From Acorus gramineus (taxonomy: Eukaryota > Streptophyta > Magnoliopsida > Acorales > Acoraceae), in the NCBI GenBank assembly GCA_030737835.1, contig CM060857.1, positions 14,891,496-14,955,495 of the forward strand: 64,000 nt of DNA. The letters are read 5' to 3'. The position numbers and the translations under genes were made by a program. The notes below the pieces were generated by a model that worked only from the letters and a program-made list of their open reading frames with translations, did not search any database and was not told the origin of the DNA. Position 1 is the first letter of the stretch, and every line of letters starts with the position of its first letter. This document shows positions 1 to 19,433 of this stretch, in pieces.

Positions 1-2728
1 TATTGGGCTAGACTTGCATGACATTTATTTCACCTGCATCTTGCTGATATCAGAACCAGATAGGGTGGGGGCCCCTAGGGACAGCATCACTTCCACTCGG
101 CCATTAACCATCGGGACAAGCTACAATTTTTCACAAATTAAACCCCCCCACTTAATCTAATAACCATTTGCAATAGCATGCATCACATGCAAAATTCATA
201 ATGCCCTTTATACTAGGAGTGTCTTTTAGAGCCTTTCTCTGCTCTTCGACCTCGCAACCTGACTTCCCCAAGCCTATCTCTTCTCACTCCACTAATTACA
301 TCTGACCTGTCGCATTATATTTTCTATTGTTTCAAATGCTAATCCAAGCCTTCTTGAACCCACAGTCATTTCTAATCCTCCTTTGGTCGCATTTGGCAAA
401 CTATTTCCAAGGCATTTGTCCCAACAACCCACGGTCGAGTGGAATGGGCACTGCCCCAAGAAGTCCCCAATCTGCTTTCGAAACTTGCAAGATGCAGGTG
501 GAAAAAAATGTCACATGGCCCTGTTGGGCTGGTTCTAGTGAGCTTTGGCCCACAGTGTTCCGAGTCATGTTGATGACCCAAGTTTTCTAGTACTAACAGT
601 AAATTGTCATTGTATGTTTGGACTTGTGTCATCTTTCAAGGGCCTTCATACCAGAAAACCAAATCCAGGACATTTTCTACATGGTAAACATCTTTGGAAA
701 GAAATCTTGTCTAGATGTTGCACGTTTTTATTCCGTATTTGGAGTATTCTTGGGCTGGTCAATGGGTTTTCCATTCATTGGAAAATCCAGCTGACCTTAA
801 ATTCTAGCATAGATAAAAAATCTCATTCATACCAAAAAGTGATAATTTGATACTTCAATTTTTTCCAACTTTGCACCTCCCCCGTAAAAATAAATAAATA
901 ACCACATTAGGTAGAATTCCAGGAGTATAGTCATCATTTCATAATTTCTTACCAACTCCAAACCCTAACCCCTCCCCCAAGCCTCCATTCCCTATCTTTT
1001 ATCAGATCCTCCTTGCTCAAGCCTCCCTGTGGCGGAACTCCTAGTGGATGCATGATGGTGGAACAACTCAAGAGACTAAATTACTTAGAATGTGTGTAAT
1101 TTTACTTTTGAAAAATATGTTTTTAGATTGGTAATGTTCCATTACCTTACCCATGGATACTCCAAGCACAATCTAATGAACACCCATTTCTTTCATCAAT
1201 CAAACTTTTCTTTTAAATGGCCATAATCCATTGAGGAAAAAGTTTCACCATTTAGGAAACGCTTGCCAAATGCAGCCTTAGTCCCATCAAATATAAAAGG
1301 AGTCCTAAAATCTTCATTTCAGATATCATATCAATTAACATGCTTCTTCTCTTATATAAATCATAAGATGTCTAACCTAATTGATGCCTTGAAAAAATTC
1401 CTGTTAGCTAATTTAAGGAAGAGATACCCTTCAACAACAACCTTACATCCATTAAGGGAAAAAAAAAAAAGAATACTCGAGCATCTGAAACAACTCCATT
1501 GGCATCACTTCAAGCTACAAAAGTGTCACTCCACCACTTCCACCAAAATCACACACCATAACTCAGGCTTACTTCATCCATGCTAAACCTGTCTAGCATC
1601 CATAATTACTTTGTGAACCAATAAAATGAGACTACAAGAGATGGACAAAGATACACAAGCGCAAGACATTAAAGACATTTGCCCCACCCCACATGCACAT
1701 AATCTGTAACAATAAACCAAATACCAAGCAAAGCACTCCACAAAGTGCATAGGAGCTTCAAATTTATGAATTGTTTGCTAACCTAATAGACTTATTAACA
1801 ATCAAAACACTGATTTAGAAATTACTAAATTAGAACATCAAAAGTTCCAAACAATGAGCAGAATATCTGACAAGGTAACAAGTATGTAGACACTCCTTTC
1901 ACCCTTGGAATCAGGAAATGCACAGAACTCATTTATAGAAGTAGAATGCATTCGTGATGTTGGTAGCATATATCAACCAGTGGTGTCAGGAGTGAGGAAT
2001 GGACAACAATGGTGGTCATATATAAGATAACACAACTACTACTTGTTTGATATGGTATTGCTATCGTCCAATAATCGCTGACTAAACATTTAATGCATTG
2101 TATTTTTAAAATAATCTACATTGACAACAGATCAGTCATTGAAAATTACTTTGAGACTTTGACTGCTAAAAATCAGAAAAAAGGTTGATAGGAAATCCAA
2201 AAGGCTTAATTTGAATGCTCAATGCATCATGGAAGACAAATACATCATTCTGTGAATGGGCATTTATCAGCCAAATCATGGCATGGTGCCACACAAATGA
2301 AAACATATTTTTTGGTAATATGAAAATTTATCCAATGAAATGGTAAAAAAATATGTGCCACGGGAAACTGCAAAACAAATTATTCATCTATAATCTGTGA
2401 AAAAAATGTGAACCCCATATGCCAAACATTCAGAAATTACAATGTTCATATTTGCAGGAATGATATTTCCAGGCAGCATCTAGTTATTGTGGAAGATGGA
2501 TTATCGAGAAACATACACATCAACCAGCAGCAGAAATTGAAGGAATAAATATGTAAACGACTTCAAAGAAACTACCCATATACAAAATTAAAATCACCGA
2601 GCATGCACAGCTTTTTCCCGCATGCTTAACAATAAATACTAACCAACATCAATTGTATGCACAATGTACCAAAATCATGGCAGAGTATCCTTCCTCTAGC
2701 ACATACAATAATGGAGAAATAGGATTAC
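1..2728. other. 3' flank of KRR1, no gene recognised
   Basis: This stretch is AT-rich and holds only short, unconvincing open frames. It should contain the last KRR1 exon if that gene ends nearby, but reading the minus strand I found no segment resembling the expected basic, Lys-rich C-terminus. No transposase, RNA gene or clear terminal repeat was recognised. Confidence 0.5.
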
Positions 2729-8059
<5,331 letters not shown>

Positions 8060-9851
8060 CCTAAGGTTTTAGATTTCTAGGGCCGTTAAAAGAGAAATCA
8101 AGGGTTTCACGGCCTGATATAACCCATATAACCCCGCTGCAAAAAGCCCTGTTTTTTTTTGGGATTTTTTTTTTTTGGAAACTTCCACATAACCCCCTAC
8201 GATTTTGAAAGTCCATATAAACCTCGCAAAAACCTAAATCCAAATAGCCCCTGAATTAAACTTCTAAACTTACCCGTTGAATATTTTATGAATATTCTGT
8301 TAATTTAAGTCTGATTAAAAACACAATAACTTAAAAAAACCCTTACAAAATATTAAAAATATAAAATAAAAAAAAAACCTTTAGTATGTTAAAAATCTGA
8401 AACCCTCATAAATTAGTAACCTAGTTTGAAAAATTATGCTTACATCCTCTAAAACCTTTTATTTACATATACTCCTGAAATCTTAATAGTCAATACACCC
8501 AGATAACTAAAAAATTCTTTATAATGTTTGATATCTATGATTTGATAATTTATGATAAATTTTAATAATTATTTGAAATTAGGACTCAAATTATTTATTA
8601 ATATTTCATTATACCAATAGTAAGATATTATTTTATGTCATTTTTAAATATATCTTAGAATAGTTTGAAACATTTGAAAGTACACCATGTTTAACACATG
8701 TTTTCTCATGGAAAATATTTTGTTCAATTCCGTTTGCAACTCACATGTGTTATAATTTTTTTGGTATATATTTAGTTAATAAAAAAATTTATATAAGAAA
8801 ATGAAATACATGTTCATATGAATTGAAAGCATATATTTTTATGTATTTTATAGCCGAGTATTTTGTAACTGCAAACAAAACTGTAAATTAGACTTGTAGA
8901 GGATTTTACGTATTTTAACACATTGTCGAGGGGTTTTCAGATTTTTAACACATTATAAGAGATTTTTGATATATACATTTTCATCTCACGAAGTTCTACC
9001 AGACCAAATGGGGGCTGGAGGAGTCTACAACATACGTACTCTATGACTCTGCCTCGAAGACAGTGAGCATCTTCCCTGCAACTACCACGCCTCTGCTTAG
9101 CTTTGGAGGTTGCTCAGTGGAGCGATGGGCGCAGACTTGAGCAATGAATGGCCCTTGCTCTGATCTTTTCAGCTCCTCTTCCTCAGCATTATCTCTCACT
9201 CTCTCTCACTCGATCAGAATAGAAATTCTTCTTGCTTGAAAACAGTGTGAGAAGTAAAAAACAATTTATTAGTCTAAATCGATTAAAAGAACATGACTAT
9301 GAAAAAGAAAATTCATGTGACCATGGTTCAAACACAAAAGAAGACTAAAAATCGATCGATCAATGAAGGTAAAATGAAATCTTTTTATCATCCATGCAAA
9401 ACCCACATGAAGAAAGAGGGAGAAAAAGAGGGTAGGTCGATAACATGAGGGGCATAAAAAAAAAATTGAGTTAGAATTTAAATATGAGGGGCTTTAAATT
9501 ATTTGTCTGATATAGGAGGGTTTACTCATAAGGGGTGCAAATAGAACCACCCAGGAATTCGGATTGGAACCCAACCCGCTTACGTCGTGGGAATCAAGGA
9601 CCAGCCCCGACCGGGGCAGTCCGTTTGATCGACAGACCCGTCTAAGATGCTTTCGAGCTTCGACACGAGCTTCATCGATCAAACGGTCTTCATCACAGAC
9701 CATCAAAGGCGCATTATTTTTCCCTTCGTAGACTCGCTGTCCCTATTTCATTCCGCCATTGTTTCTCTGTCTCCTCTTCTTCCTACGTCGACTCGCCGGG
9801 AGAGAACGGATTCGAAGAGAGGAGTCATAGAAGAAGAAGAAGAACAAAAAG
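8060..9851. other. Divergent intergenic region between KRR1 and beta-adaptin
   Basis: About 1.8 kb separates two start codons pointing away from each other, so both promoters must lie here. The stretch from about 8145 to 9540 is AT-rich. It begins with a CCATATAAAC/CCAAATAGCCCC-type motif that recurs at 25020-25140, with related words in reverse order at both 9490-9530 and 25430-25540, which suggests an old inverted-repeat transposon. The last 250 bp before the adaptin ATG are pyrimidine/GAA-rich leader-like sequence. No clear TATA box was identified. Confidence 0.4.
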
Positions 9852-12800
9852 ATGAGCGGTCACGATTCGAAGTATTTCTCAACAACAAAGAAGGGAGAGA
9901 TTCCCGAGCTCAAGGAGGAGCTCAATTCCCAGTACAAGGTCCCTCTTCTCTTCCACTCTCTCCGTCTGTTCTCCCCGTTCGTATACCTAATCGTCTGAAA
10001 ATTAGGGTTTCGTTTCGGGGTGGCCTCTTCGTTTTTCTGATCTCCCTGGATCCGATCAGATCCATTCGTGAGATTCTGTTATTTTTTGTTTGAGACTGCT
10101 AGTCTTTCATTTTAGGCGTTCATCGGGCATGAACGACTTCTTCATGAGTAAAATTCAATGTAACCTGAATTGCTATTCATGTTTATGATGAATGAATTGC
10201 ATTTGTTAAAGACTTTATTGATTGCTATTTTATACTCACCCTATTAGATTGCTGTACTACATCCGAACACTATCTATGTAGTCAGGCTTGAATGGCCAGT
10301 GAAGCTAAAGATTGAATGAAGTGAGGCAAGATCGATCATTCATGCTACATTCTCTTTTAGCCAACAAAGACAAATATTGTACTAGTCCTCTGTTTTTTTT
10401 TTTTTTCAGTGGGTGGGGTGAAGGAGAGGAGGGGGGGGGGTTTAGTTTTGTTTCCAGTAGAATCCGAACACTATGTTTTTCCATTTACGCACACTGGTTT
10501 GGTGTTTTAATTTTGGGTTACACATGATTATGCATTGTAGGATAAGAGAAAAGATGCGGTGAAGAAAGTGATTGCTGCAATGACCGTGGGAAAGGATGTC
10601 TCCTCACTGTTCACCGATGTGGTGAACTGCATGCAGACGGAGAATTTGGAGTTGAAAAAGCTTGTCTATTTGTATCTGATTAATTATGCAAAAAGCCAAC
10701 CGGATCTTGCGATTCTTGCCGTCAACACTTTTGTCAAGGTTAGAGTTCCAATGTGGCAGCTTGTTTTCTTTTTTCAGAGTCTGGAATAGATTATCAGTCC
10801 AGTGCAGTGAAAATGGGATGTTCTTTTTATATGTTTCATAATTGTATGATTTATTAGGAGTGTAAATTCTTGTTCTGTTCACTGAAGCTGCATTTCATTT
10901 TGCAATTGATTATTGAATATAATGCCTGTCTGACACCATGCAGGTCTCCGTGAGTATATGGTATTTAATTTTTAGTGGAGGAGCTATGGCTAGTATAATT
11001 CAGAACATTAGAATTTGGAAGTTTTTTCATTGTTGCTATTAACTGTTTTATTAAGCGAGGACAAAATAGCTAGAATAAAACCACTTGATTACATATTCGT
11101 CTGGCTGATACCTTATGTGTGAGTAGAGAAATTACGATACACAGTTACACAATTGATTGCCAAGACAAGGTTATTACACACTTTTTGCCTCTGCTGGTCT
11201 TCCTATAATCCTGTCCCATATTTGTTTGGACAATGAGTTGTTTGCTTCTTTATAATGATCTTTTTTGCATTTGCAGGATTCTCAGGATTCAAATCCTTTG
11301 ATTCGTGCTTTGGCTGTGCGAACAATGGGGTGCATCCGTGTGGATAAAATCACAGAATATTTGTGTGATCCCCTTCAGAGATGTCTCAAGGTAACTCCAT
11401 GTCTGCACATGACCATGCATGTTTGCGTGTTTGAACAGCTACTGTCTCTCTACTTGTTTATATTCATTTGCCACATTGCTGCTGGCTTCTCTTATCTGCA
11501 AAGGATTTGTTTCATTGGTGAGGAATAGGACAGAATAAAGAAGGCGCATTTAATGAGTCAGGATCTGTTTCGAACAGTAGTTATTATAATTATGTAGATA
11601 CAGTTCATCAAAGAATGAATGTGGGATGAGAATGTTGAGGTAGATGAGTGGAAAGACAAGACAGTATAGAATCAGCAATGAGTATGTTCTTGGAAGTTGG
11701 AAATTGCTCTAATAGAGGATGAGATGAGGAAAAATCATCTAACGAGATTTGGATATATGTACTGAAGATCAATAGGTGCTTCTGTTAAGAGGAGTGATAT
11801 AGTCATCATCGATGGGGCTTCTAGGAAAAGAGGTAAGTCAAAACAAATTTGAATGGTGACAATAATGAATGACATGTTGACTACATGTTTCAGATAACAT
11901 GACTTTAATAGAATTAAATGGCGAAAAATGATTCATGTAGCCGACCCTGAAATTTTGTGATAAAAGGCTTTGTTGTTGCTGCTGTAATATCTTACATAAT
12001 TGCAAATTTATTAAAATCTTATCTGAATTTTCAGGGCAGGCACCATATTCCAGATGTTAGAAACTCTCAAAACTCCTAGTAATTCAAAATTCACATGATA
12101 TAAAAGACTCAAAAGACATTGATTTTGAAGTCCAGCATTGACATGGCTGAGAGGATTATTATTAATTTTTTCCGAGGAAAAAAGGAGTATTCGTTTTTTT
12201 TGGATGAAAAAGGATTAATTGTTTTGTCCAATGATTATTTTTATTGAAATATATTTTTCTGCTCTCATCGATACAAGACCTAAAGGTCCCAAAATCCTAA
12301 ATATTTCACATTTATTTATAGCTTTCAAAACTTTTAAAAACATGGCAAGTGATATTTGCCTGGATTCCTTGTCCTTTGATTGCCAAATGGGCTGATTCCA
12401 TGCATTGGATCCTCTAGTGGCAACAGATTCTGCCTCTACTGCTATTAATATTGCAGCATGCTCATCACTCTTTCATCCAATTGTTCAACATATAGATCCA
12501 TACTCTCTAATATATTTTATTCACAACAGGATGATGATCCTTATGTTAGAAAGACAGCTTCAATTTGTGTTGCTAAACTATATGACATAAACGCTGAGCT
12601 AGTGGAAGATAGGGGTTTTCTGGATACTCTCAAGGATTTGATATCCGACAACAATCCGATGGTAGTGGCAAATGCTGTGGCAGCACTTGCAGAGATCCAG
12701 GAGAACAGCCATATGCCAATCTTTGAGATCACAAGTCATACACTTTCTAAGCTCCTCACCGCTCTAAATGAGTGTACTGAGTAAGTTCACATTTGGGAAT

Positions 12801-15800
12801 TATGTCTGCTGTCATGACATTTCCTACATCCTGGAGCTTGTGTTAACATTAATACAATATCATTACCAATTTCTAATTATACTTGTAAGATTTTTTTTTA
12901 AAAAAAAAAGATTTGAATTTTCCATTAATATTGTGTGCCCATGTGCAATTGTTGTACATGGGTATAATAATTATTTTCTACAAATTGTCTAGTAAAACGA
13001 TCTTATCTAGAATGCTTTTCAAGTTTCCAGGTTTGGCTTGTACACGTAATCCTTCACCTATTTGGAAGTAACTAGAGTTCTTTATGGTAACATTTCATTA
13101 CCGAGAAGAAATTCTTGGGAGTTTTGCTGGTACTTTTGTTAGGATGCTGATGACTCTACTCCAAGTTGGACGCAAATCAAATTATGTTCCCAAATCATGA
13201 TCCAATCTAGTGAGCTATTAAATCAAAATCAGTGTATGATTCAGACATCAATTGATTCTTACAAATCAAATTTAAGTGATTCAGAAATTTGCACGCTGTA
13301 TACATGAAAATTCATCATTTTATTGATGCATTTTTTTTAACAAATATAGGAGCTCTCCCTGCTTAAATTAATTCAGCAAAAGCACTTAAGAACATAGATG
13401 AGGGATCTCAAAAAAAAGAAAACAAAAAACAAACATCTAGTCGTTGAGAAAAACCTGTCCCCACATGACCTAAAGTAGAAAATGTGTGTTTACAACAACC
13501 CCCACCTACCTCATGATACAACTGAATCTGCCTCCAAATGAATTTCATTCCATCCTAAGAGGCGACGTCCATACATTCTTGATGTGTACCTCCCTCCCTG
13601 TGAAAATACACAATGCACTCAATTTGCATGAGCCAAATGCATCAACACATCACATGAGGAATAAAGGAAACAACCTTTTGGCTTCTATTCCCCCCTTTTC
13701 ATCCTCCTCTGAAACCAATCACATTGCTATTGCACTGCTAAAGTCACATTGCATACTCAATGCCATCCTGACCTTGTTGTTCACCAGTCTGCTAACCTTG
13801 CATGCATATCGATGCTTCATAGACTCCTCCTCCTGGCTACATATCTCGTGTAAGATGTTCCCCTCATTGGCCCATCTGTATCTATTCACCACATGTAGCA
13901 GCGGATTGATGCAAATTTTTTAGAAACTTGATTTGTACTTTTGTCTTGATTTATTAATCAAGATGATATATTTTGTTCTCTAAAATAAGATGATATATTT
14001 TGATTTTGTTTTGAATCGATTGGCTTGTTTAAAACCAGATGGTGTCCTGTTTTAGAGTAGACTTTTTACTTTTACTTTTTCTTTTTCTTACAATGCTGGA
14101 TTTTTTTTTTTTTTGGTGGTAATAGGATTGTTCCTGAATGAGCTGTAATCCTTTGCAGATGGGGTCAAGTTTTCATTTTGGATGCTCTCTCAAGGTACAA
14201 GGCAGCCGACGCCCGTGAAGCTGAAAATATAGTAGAGCGAGTGACTCCACGGCTGCAGCATGCGAATTGTGCCGTTGTGCTTTCTGCTGTGAAGGTTTGC
14301 CTGCTTTCAATCTGTTTGTATATTTTATTTGTTATCCATGTGTTGACAAAGAAAAGGCCACATGTTGACATTGACAGCTAAGTTTTTCATACCGGGAGTA
14401 TGTATTCTAGCATAACAATATCTCAGGCCATGTCACCCTTAACTTATTGTGTTTCATGATGATTGTTTTTCAACTGTATGCTAAAGTTAAACAGTTGAAT
14501 GACAGATATGCCACCTGATATTTCATTTTTGTATTTTCCAGTCATGAAATTTCCATGCCATTCTTAAATTTGCTTTATGATTTCATTTAAAAGTCAACTT
14601 TTTCATGATGTTTCCAAACACAGTTGGGTTATTATGTGCCACTTGAAAGTAGAAATTGTTAAACTGACCTCTCTTGCTCCTATATCCATGGGATTATACA
14701 CTTTCAGGAGAGGATGTTAGTTGAAGAAAGCAGAGGACTCTACTTCTTTTTCACTTTTTTTTTTTAATTTGCGTCGTTTCAGATGATCCTTCAACAAATG
14801 GAACTTATAACAAGTACTGATGTGGTCAGAAATCTTTGCAAGAAAATGTCTCCACCTTTAGTAACACTTCTCTCAGCGGAGCCTGAAACACAATATGTCG
14901 TGTTGCGTAACATCAATCTAATAGTACAAAGGCGGCCCACAATCCTTGCACATGAAATCAAGGTAATTTATAAAGGAGCATTTCATAGACAATCCATTAT
15001 AATTTCTGATCATATGTGTATAATGTTCATTGTTAGGTTTTCTTCTGCAAGTACAATGATCCAATCTATGTCAAGATGGAGAAACTAGAAATCATGATAA
15101 AGCTTGCTTCTGATCGAAATATAGATCAGGTTTGTGAAAAATTGTCTGTTCTCAATCTTCTCTCTCGCAATTCAGTGACTGTCTATTTCTACGATATTTA
15201 TGAATTTTCTCTATCTACTATCATCTATACAATCTCATGGTCAATGGGAGATGTCAAGGCAGATATTTCCATTGAGCCATCTACTTATGCTGGTATGCTA
15301 GTTGATGCCAACTAGAATTTTTTTTCTAGGTTGATGAAATAAAATACCACTCTTTTATGCTGTTGGTGTTTTCAAACCACGAACCATGAAGTTTCATTCA
15401 TATATAGCAGATCTAATTTTATGGTAGATCCTCGGTATGGATTATTGCTTCTCCAATCTTTTTTGCATTGTATATTAAATTTTTTAAGTCTTGTCAAACA
15501 TGTATTAGTTCATTGGCACTATCTTATCAGGTATCAGGTTATCTGATTTGTTTAGAATGACTGGTTTTGTGTATCTTGTACTGTTAACATATCCATTTTA
15601 GGATGCTCATAAACTTTGATGCAGGTTCTGTTGGAGTTTAAAGAGTATGCCACAGAAGTAGATGTTGATTTTGTCAGAAAAGCTGTCCGTGCAATTGGGC
15701 GCTGTGCCATAAAGTTAGAGAGAGCGGCGGAACGTTGCATCAGTGTTTTACTTGAGCTCATAAAGATAAAAGTGAATTATGTAGTGCAGGAGGCTATTAT

Positions 15801-16359
15801 AGTCATCAAGGACATTTTCAGACGCTACCCTAACACGTGAGTAATGAGAGGATGCTTTTGGATGTTTGATCACTGCAGTTGAACTAGTTTCTTCAAGAGA
15901 AACTTATTTTGCATTGCCATGCTTCTCTACAGCTATGAGTCCATCATTGCTACCCTATGCGAAAGCTTAGACACTTTAGATGAGCCAGAAGCTAAGGTAT
16001 TGTTTCCATGAATAATTATTGTATGGTTTAATTTCTTTTGGTTATTTGAGTTTCTCACTGACTTTTATATTCATGTATATGAAATATGGTGTCATTTCTT
16101 CCAGGCATCAATGATTTGGATAATTGGAGAGTATGCAGAAAGAATTGACAATGCTGATGAGCTCCTTGAAAGCTTCTTAGAAACCTTTCGGGAAGAGCCT
16201 GCACTAGTTCAGTTGCAATTGTTGACGGCAATAGTGAAGCTCTTCCTCAAAAAGCCAACTGAAGGCCCACAGCAGATGATTCAGGTGAAATTTCAATATC
16301 ACAGATTTTTAGAATTTTTTACTTTTGTTTTGCAATGAAAGTTGCACCATATATATATA

Positions 16360-16445
<86 letters not shown>

Positions 16446-19433
16446 TATTGCATTTCTATTGTTATATGCTTAATGGCATAATAACAAGCTATTATGTTCA
16501 TTTGAATGGCTTATCAAGCTTGTGTGGGGCTGTAGTACATGTCATTCAGAGTTAAATGTTATAATGGGATGTGCAGTCGGGGTGGTAGGGGTACCCTATG
16601 CACATACATGTTGGCATGCATGTTTCTGTGCAATGGCATGGAGTTTGGTAGTGTGCGATATCTTTGGAAATTAAAAAATAATATAAATCAGTAGTGTGTG
16701 TCCTCTTAGCTGCCGACTGATCTTGTTTAAGGACCTAGCGGTGTAAAACCTCCTCTTTCCCACATAGTAGCCCTGTATGGATGACTAAACCATTGATAGA
16801 GGGCTAATGTCAATTATATAACCAATTGCAAAAGTCAAAGTACAGTGGAGCCTTGTCTGAAGAGAGGTTAACTTGAGTAAATGGTTTTCATATTGATATC
16901 TGAGCTGCACTTGAGTACATCTGTGCTTTGTTTTCAACATTTCTATTGTTTATCTGTGTATTTAGGCAGTCCTGAATCATGCCACTGTTGAGACCGATAA
17001 TCCTGATCTTCGCGATCGTGCATACATATATTGGCGTCTTCTTTCATCTGATCCAGAGGTATCTTGAAAGTTTTTTTTCTTCTGTTGTGGTGTTGACAGC
17101 TTGTTCATGAATGATGGATCTCTTCTTGTTTCAGGCAGCTAAGGATGTCGTGTTGGCAGAGAAGCCAGTGATTAGTGATGACTCTAACCAGCTAGACCCT
17201 TCACTTCTTGATGAGCTTCTTGCAAATATTGCTACACTATCTTCTGTGTTTCACAAGCCTCCAGATGCATTTGTAAGCCGTGCCAAGTCAGCTGTGTCTA
17301 GACCAGATGATGACTATCCTGATGGAGCAGAATCAGGGTACTCTGAATTGCCTGCTCAAATGTCTGACAGTGTGCCAGCGCCCACTAGTTCAAGTGGTGT
17401 TTCACAAGCATCAACAAGACAGCCAGCACCAGCACCTGCTGCACCTGTTCCAGACTTGCTTGGTGATCTGATTGGTATGGACAATGCCCTTGTCCCTACA
17501 GATCAGCCAACAACAAATTCTGGGTAAGTATGGTTGACAGCTCAATCAAAATTTAAAATTGACTACACTTCCAGATAATCTGAATGTTTGTGATACAGGC
17601 CTCCCCTACCTGTTGTTCTGCCATCATCTACTGGTCAAGGTTTACAAATCAGTGCACAGCTCATACGTCGTGATGGCCAGATATTCTACAGTATGTTGTT
17701 TGAGAATAATTCCCAGTTAACTCTTGATGGATTCATGATACAGTTCAACAAAAATACCTTTGGTCTTGCGCATGCCGGACAACTTCAGGTACTGCATTGT
17801 CCTGAATTCTATATGTTCAACATAATTGTTTTTCTCAAACTGATGTTTCATCTAATATTTTTTTTTTTCTTAGGTCCCACAATTACCTCCTGGCTCAACA
17901 GCAAGAACTCTTCTTCCAATGGTAGCATTCCAAAATCTCTCTCCTGGACCACCCAGCTCACTTTTGCAGGTTGCAGTGAAAAACAATCAACAGCCAGTTT
18001 GTTATTTCACTGACAAAATATTGTTGAATGTTTTCTTCTCTGAGGATGGGCGGATGGAGCGTGCAAATTTTCTTGAGGTAGGTGATTGAACATTCACTTG
18101 TTTCATTTTCTTGGACAACTGTGTTGGAACTTGGAACTGCAAATGAATCATGCATCTTTGACTAGCAGTTGGGGCACTGACAAAATTAATTTCTGTTTGA
18201 TAGAATGTTATTATAGGTCTGATAGGATAGTTTGTAAATTGACTTGGTTATCTCATGGCAGCCCTTCTGGTGGGAAACTGAAGAATTGTCTTGGTATCAT
18301 GCAGTGTAGAATCGTCATCACATAATTTAAACTTTTGAATGTCTTTTTGAGGATCTATAGCCATATGATGTTGAACAAGGAGAGTGAAGAAAAAGTGAAG
18401 GAAAAATAACATATGAAGACGCACAAGAGAGATGAAGAATAGGATTGAAAAGAATGTAGCCAATGAACAAACACTGGATTTCATTGAGCTAATCAACAAA
18501 CACTGGATTTCACTTTCTTCCTTGCATACTCACTTATATGTGGCGATCTACAGATAGAACCATGGCTCTTGGATTCCACTTTATAACAAAATCCATGATT
18601 CCACACCCCCCCCTCCCAACAACAACACCCACCCACCACACACCCAATGCAAATACATATTCTTGCACTCCCTTACATCAAAATGAAGCATTATTTTGAG
18701 ACTGAGATAATGTGGAAAAATGAATGGCAACGTTTATGAATTCTAGATATGATCCATATCACTATCTTGTGCATATTTTTATCCCATGTGGAGTCAGCTA
18801 TGAGCTATTGCTCATCTTGTGTTCTGTTGATCTGTTTGTTTGTATTTTCCTTTGGTTATTCAAGTTTCTACCACTAGATGCCACATAATGGGCCATCTGG
18901 AAAAGTCGCTTTCAATTTGATTACTGGTCATAAGCGTTAGGTGTTAGTTTGGTGATAGTGACCACCTAGGGATTAATTAAGTGGGGATTGATCGATCATA
19001 TAATATATATAGTTAAAAATACAAATATAATATAATACAATAACGTGGGGAAGAAAGTCGAGAAATATAAGTTTATCTCACACTATAAACATCACTTGTA
19101 TTAAAATTGTGGCATGTATTTGTTCCTCCTTTGCAGACATGGAAATCACTTCCAGATTCAAATGAGATCGCAAAGGACCTTCCAGGGGCAGTTATCCATA
19201 GCATTGACGCCACCATTGAACGATTGGCCGCAACCAATGTGTTCTTCATAGCAAAGCGGAGACGCACCAATGAAGAAGTTCTCTACCTATCTGTAAAGGC
19301 TGCTCGTGGAATTCCATTCTTGATAGAGGTCACAACTGTCCTCGGCACCCCTGGCGTTAAATGTGCCATCAAGACACCAAATCCTGAAATGGCACCTCTC
19401 TTCTTTGAAGCTATGGAGAGTCTCCTGAGGTGA
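9852..19433 (+). CDS. Beta-adaptin, large subunit of AP-1/AP-2 clathrin adaptor
   Basis: The protein is the beta subunit of clathrin adaptor complexes at the trans-Golgi network and plasma membrane; plant beta-adaptins B/C are thought to be shared by AP-1 and AP-2. Fifteen exons splice in frame with GT-AG borders: 9852-9938, 10541-10738, 11277-11390, 12530-12780, 14159-14294, 14783-14962, 15037-15129, 15625-15836, 15933-15996, 16105-16284, 16966-17058, 17135-17523, 17599-17788, 17874-18077, 19137-19433, giving 895 aa, the usual length. Residues 1 to about 535 form the HEAT-like trunk ([56 protein letters not shown]). About 580-690 is a Pro/Ala/Ser hinge with a DLLGDLIG acidic-dileucine, clathrin-box-like motif (643-650). 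The C-terminal ear follows ([33 protein letters not shown]). The first ATG opens [20 protein letters not shown], the standard start. No lesion was seen. Confidence 0.97.
16364..16444. repeat. Compound microsatellite in beta-adaptin intron
   Basis: Consecutive (CT)n, (TA)n and (TG)n tracts run without interruption inside the intron between exons 10 and 11. They are likely length-polymorphic and have no coding effect. Confidence 0.9.

Noticed and set aside
1263..1586. 107-codon plus-strand ORF near the left edge
   Set aside because: It lacks any recognisable domain or splice partners and its composition is like the surrounding non-coding DNA.
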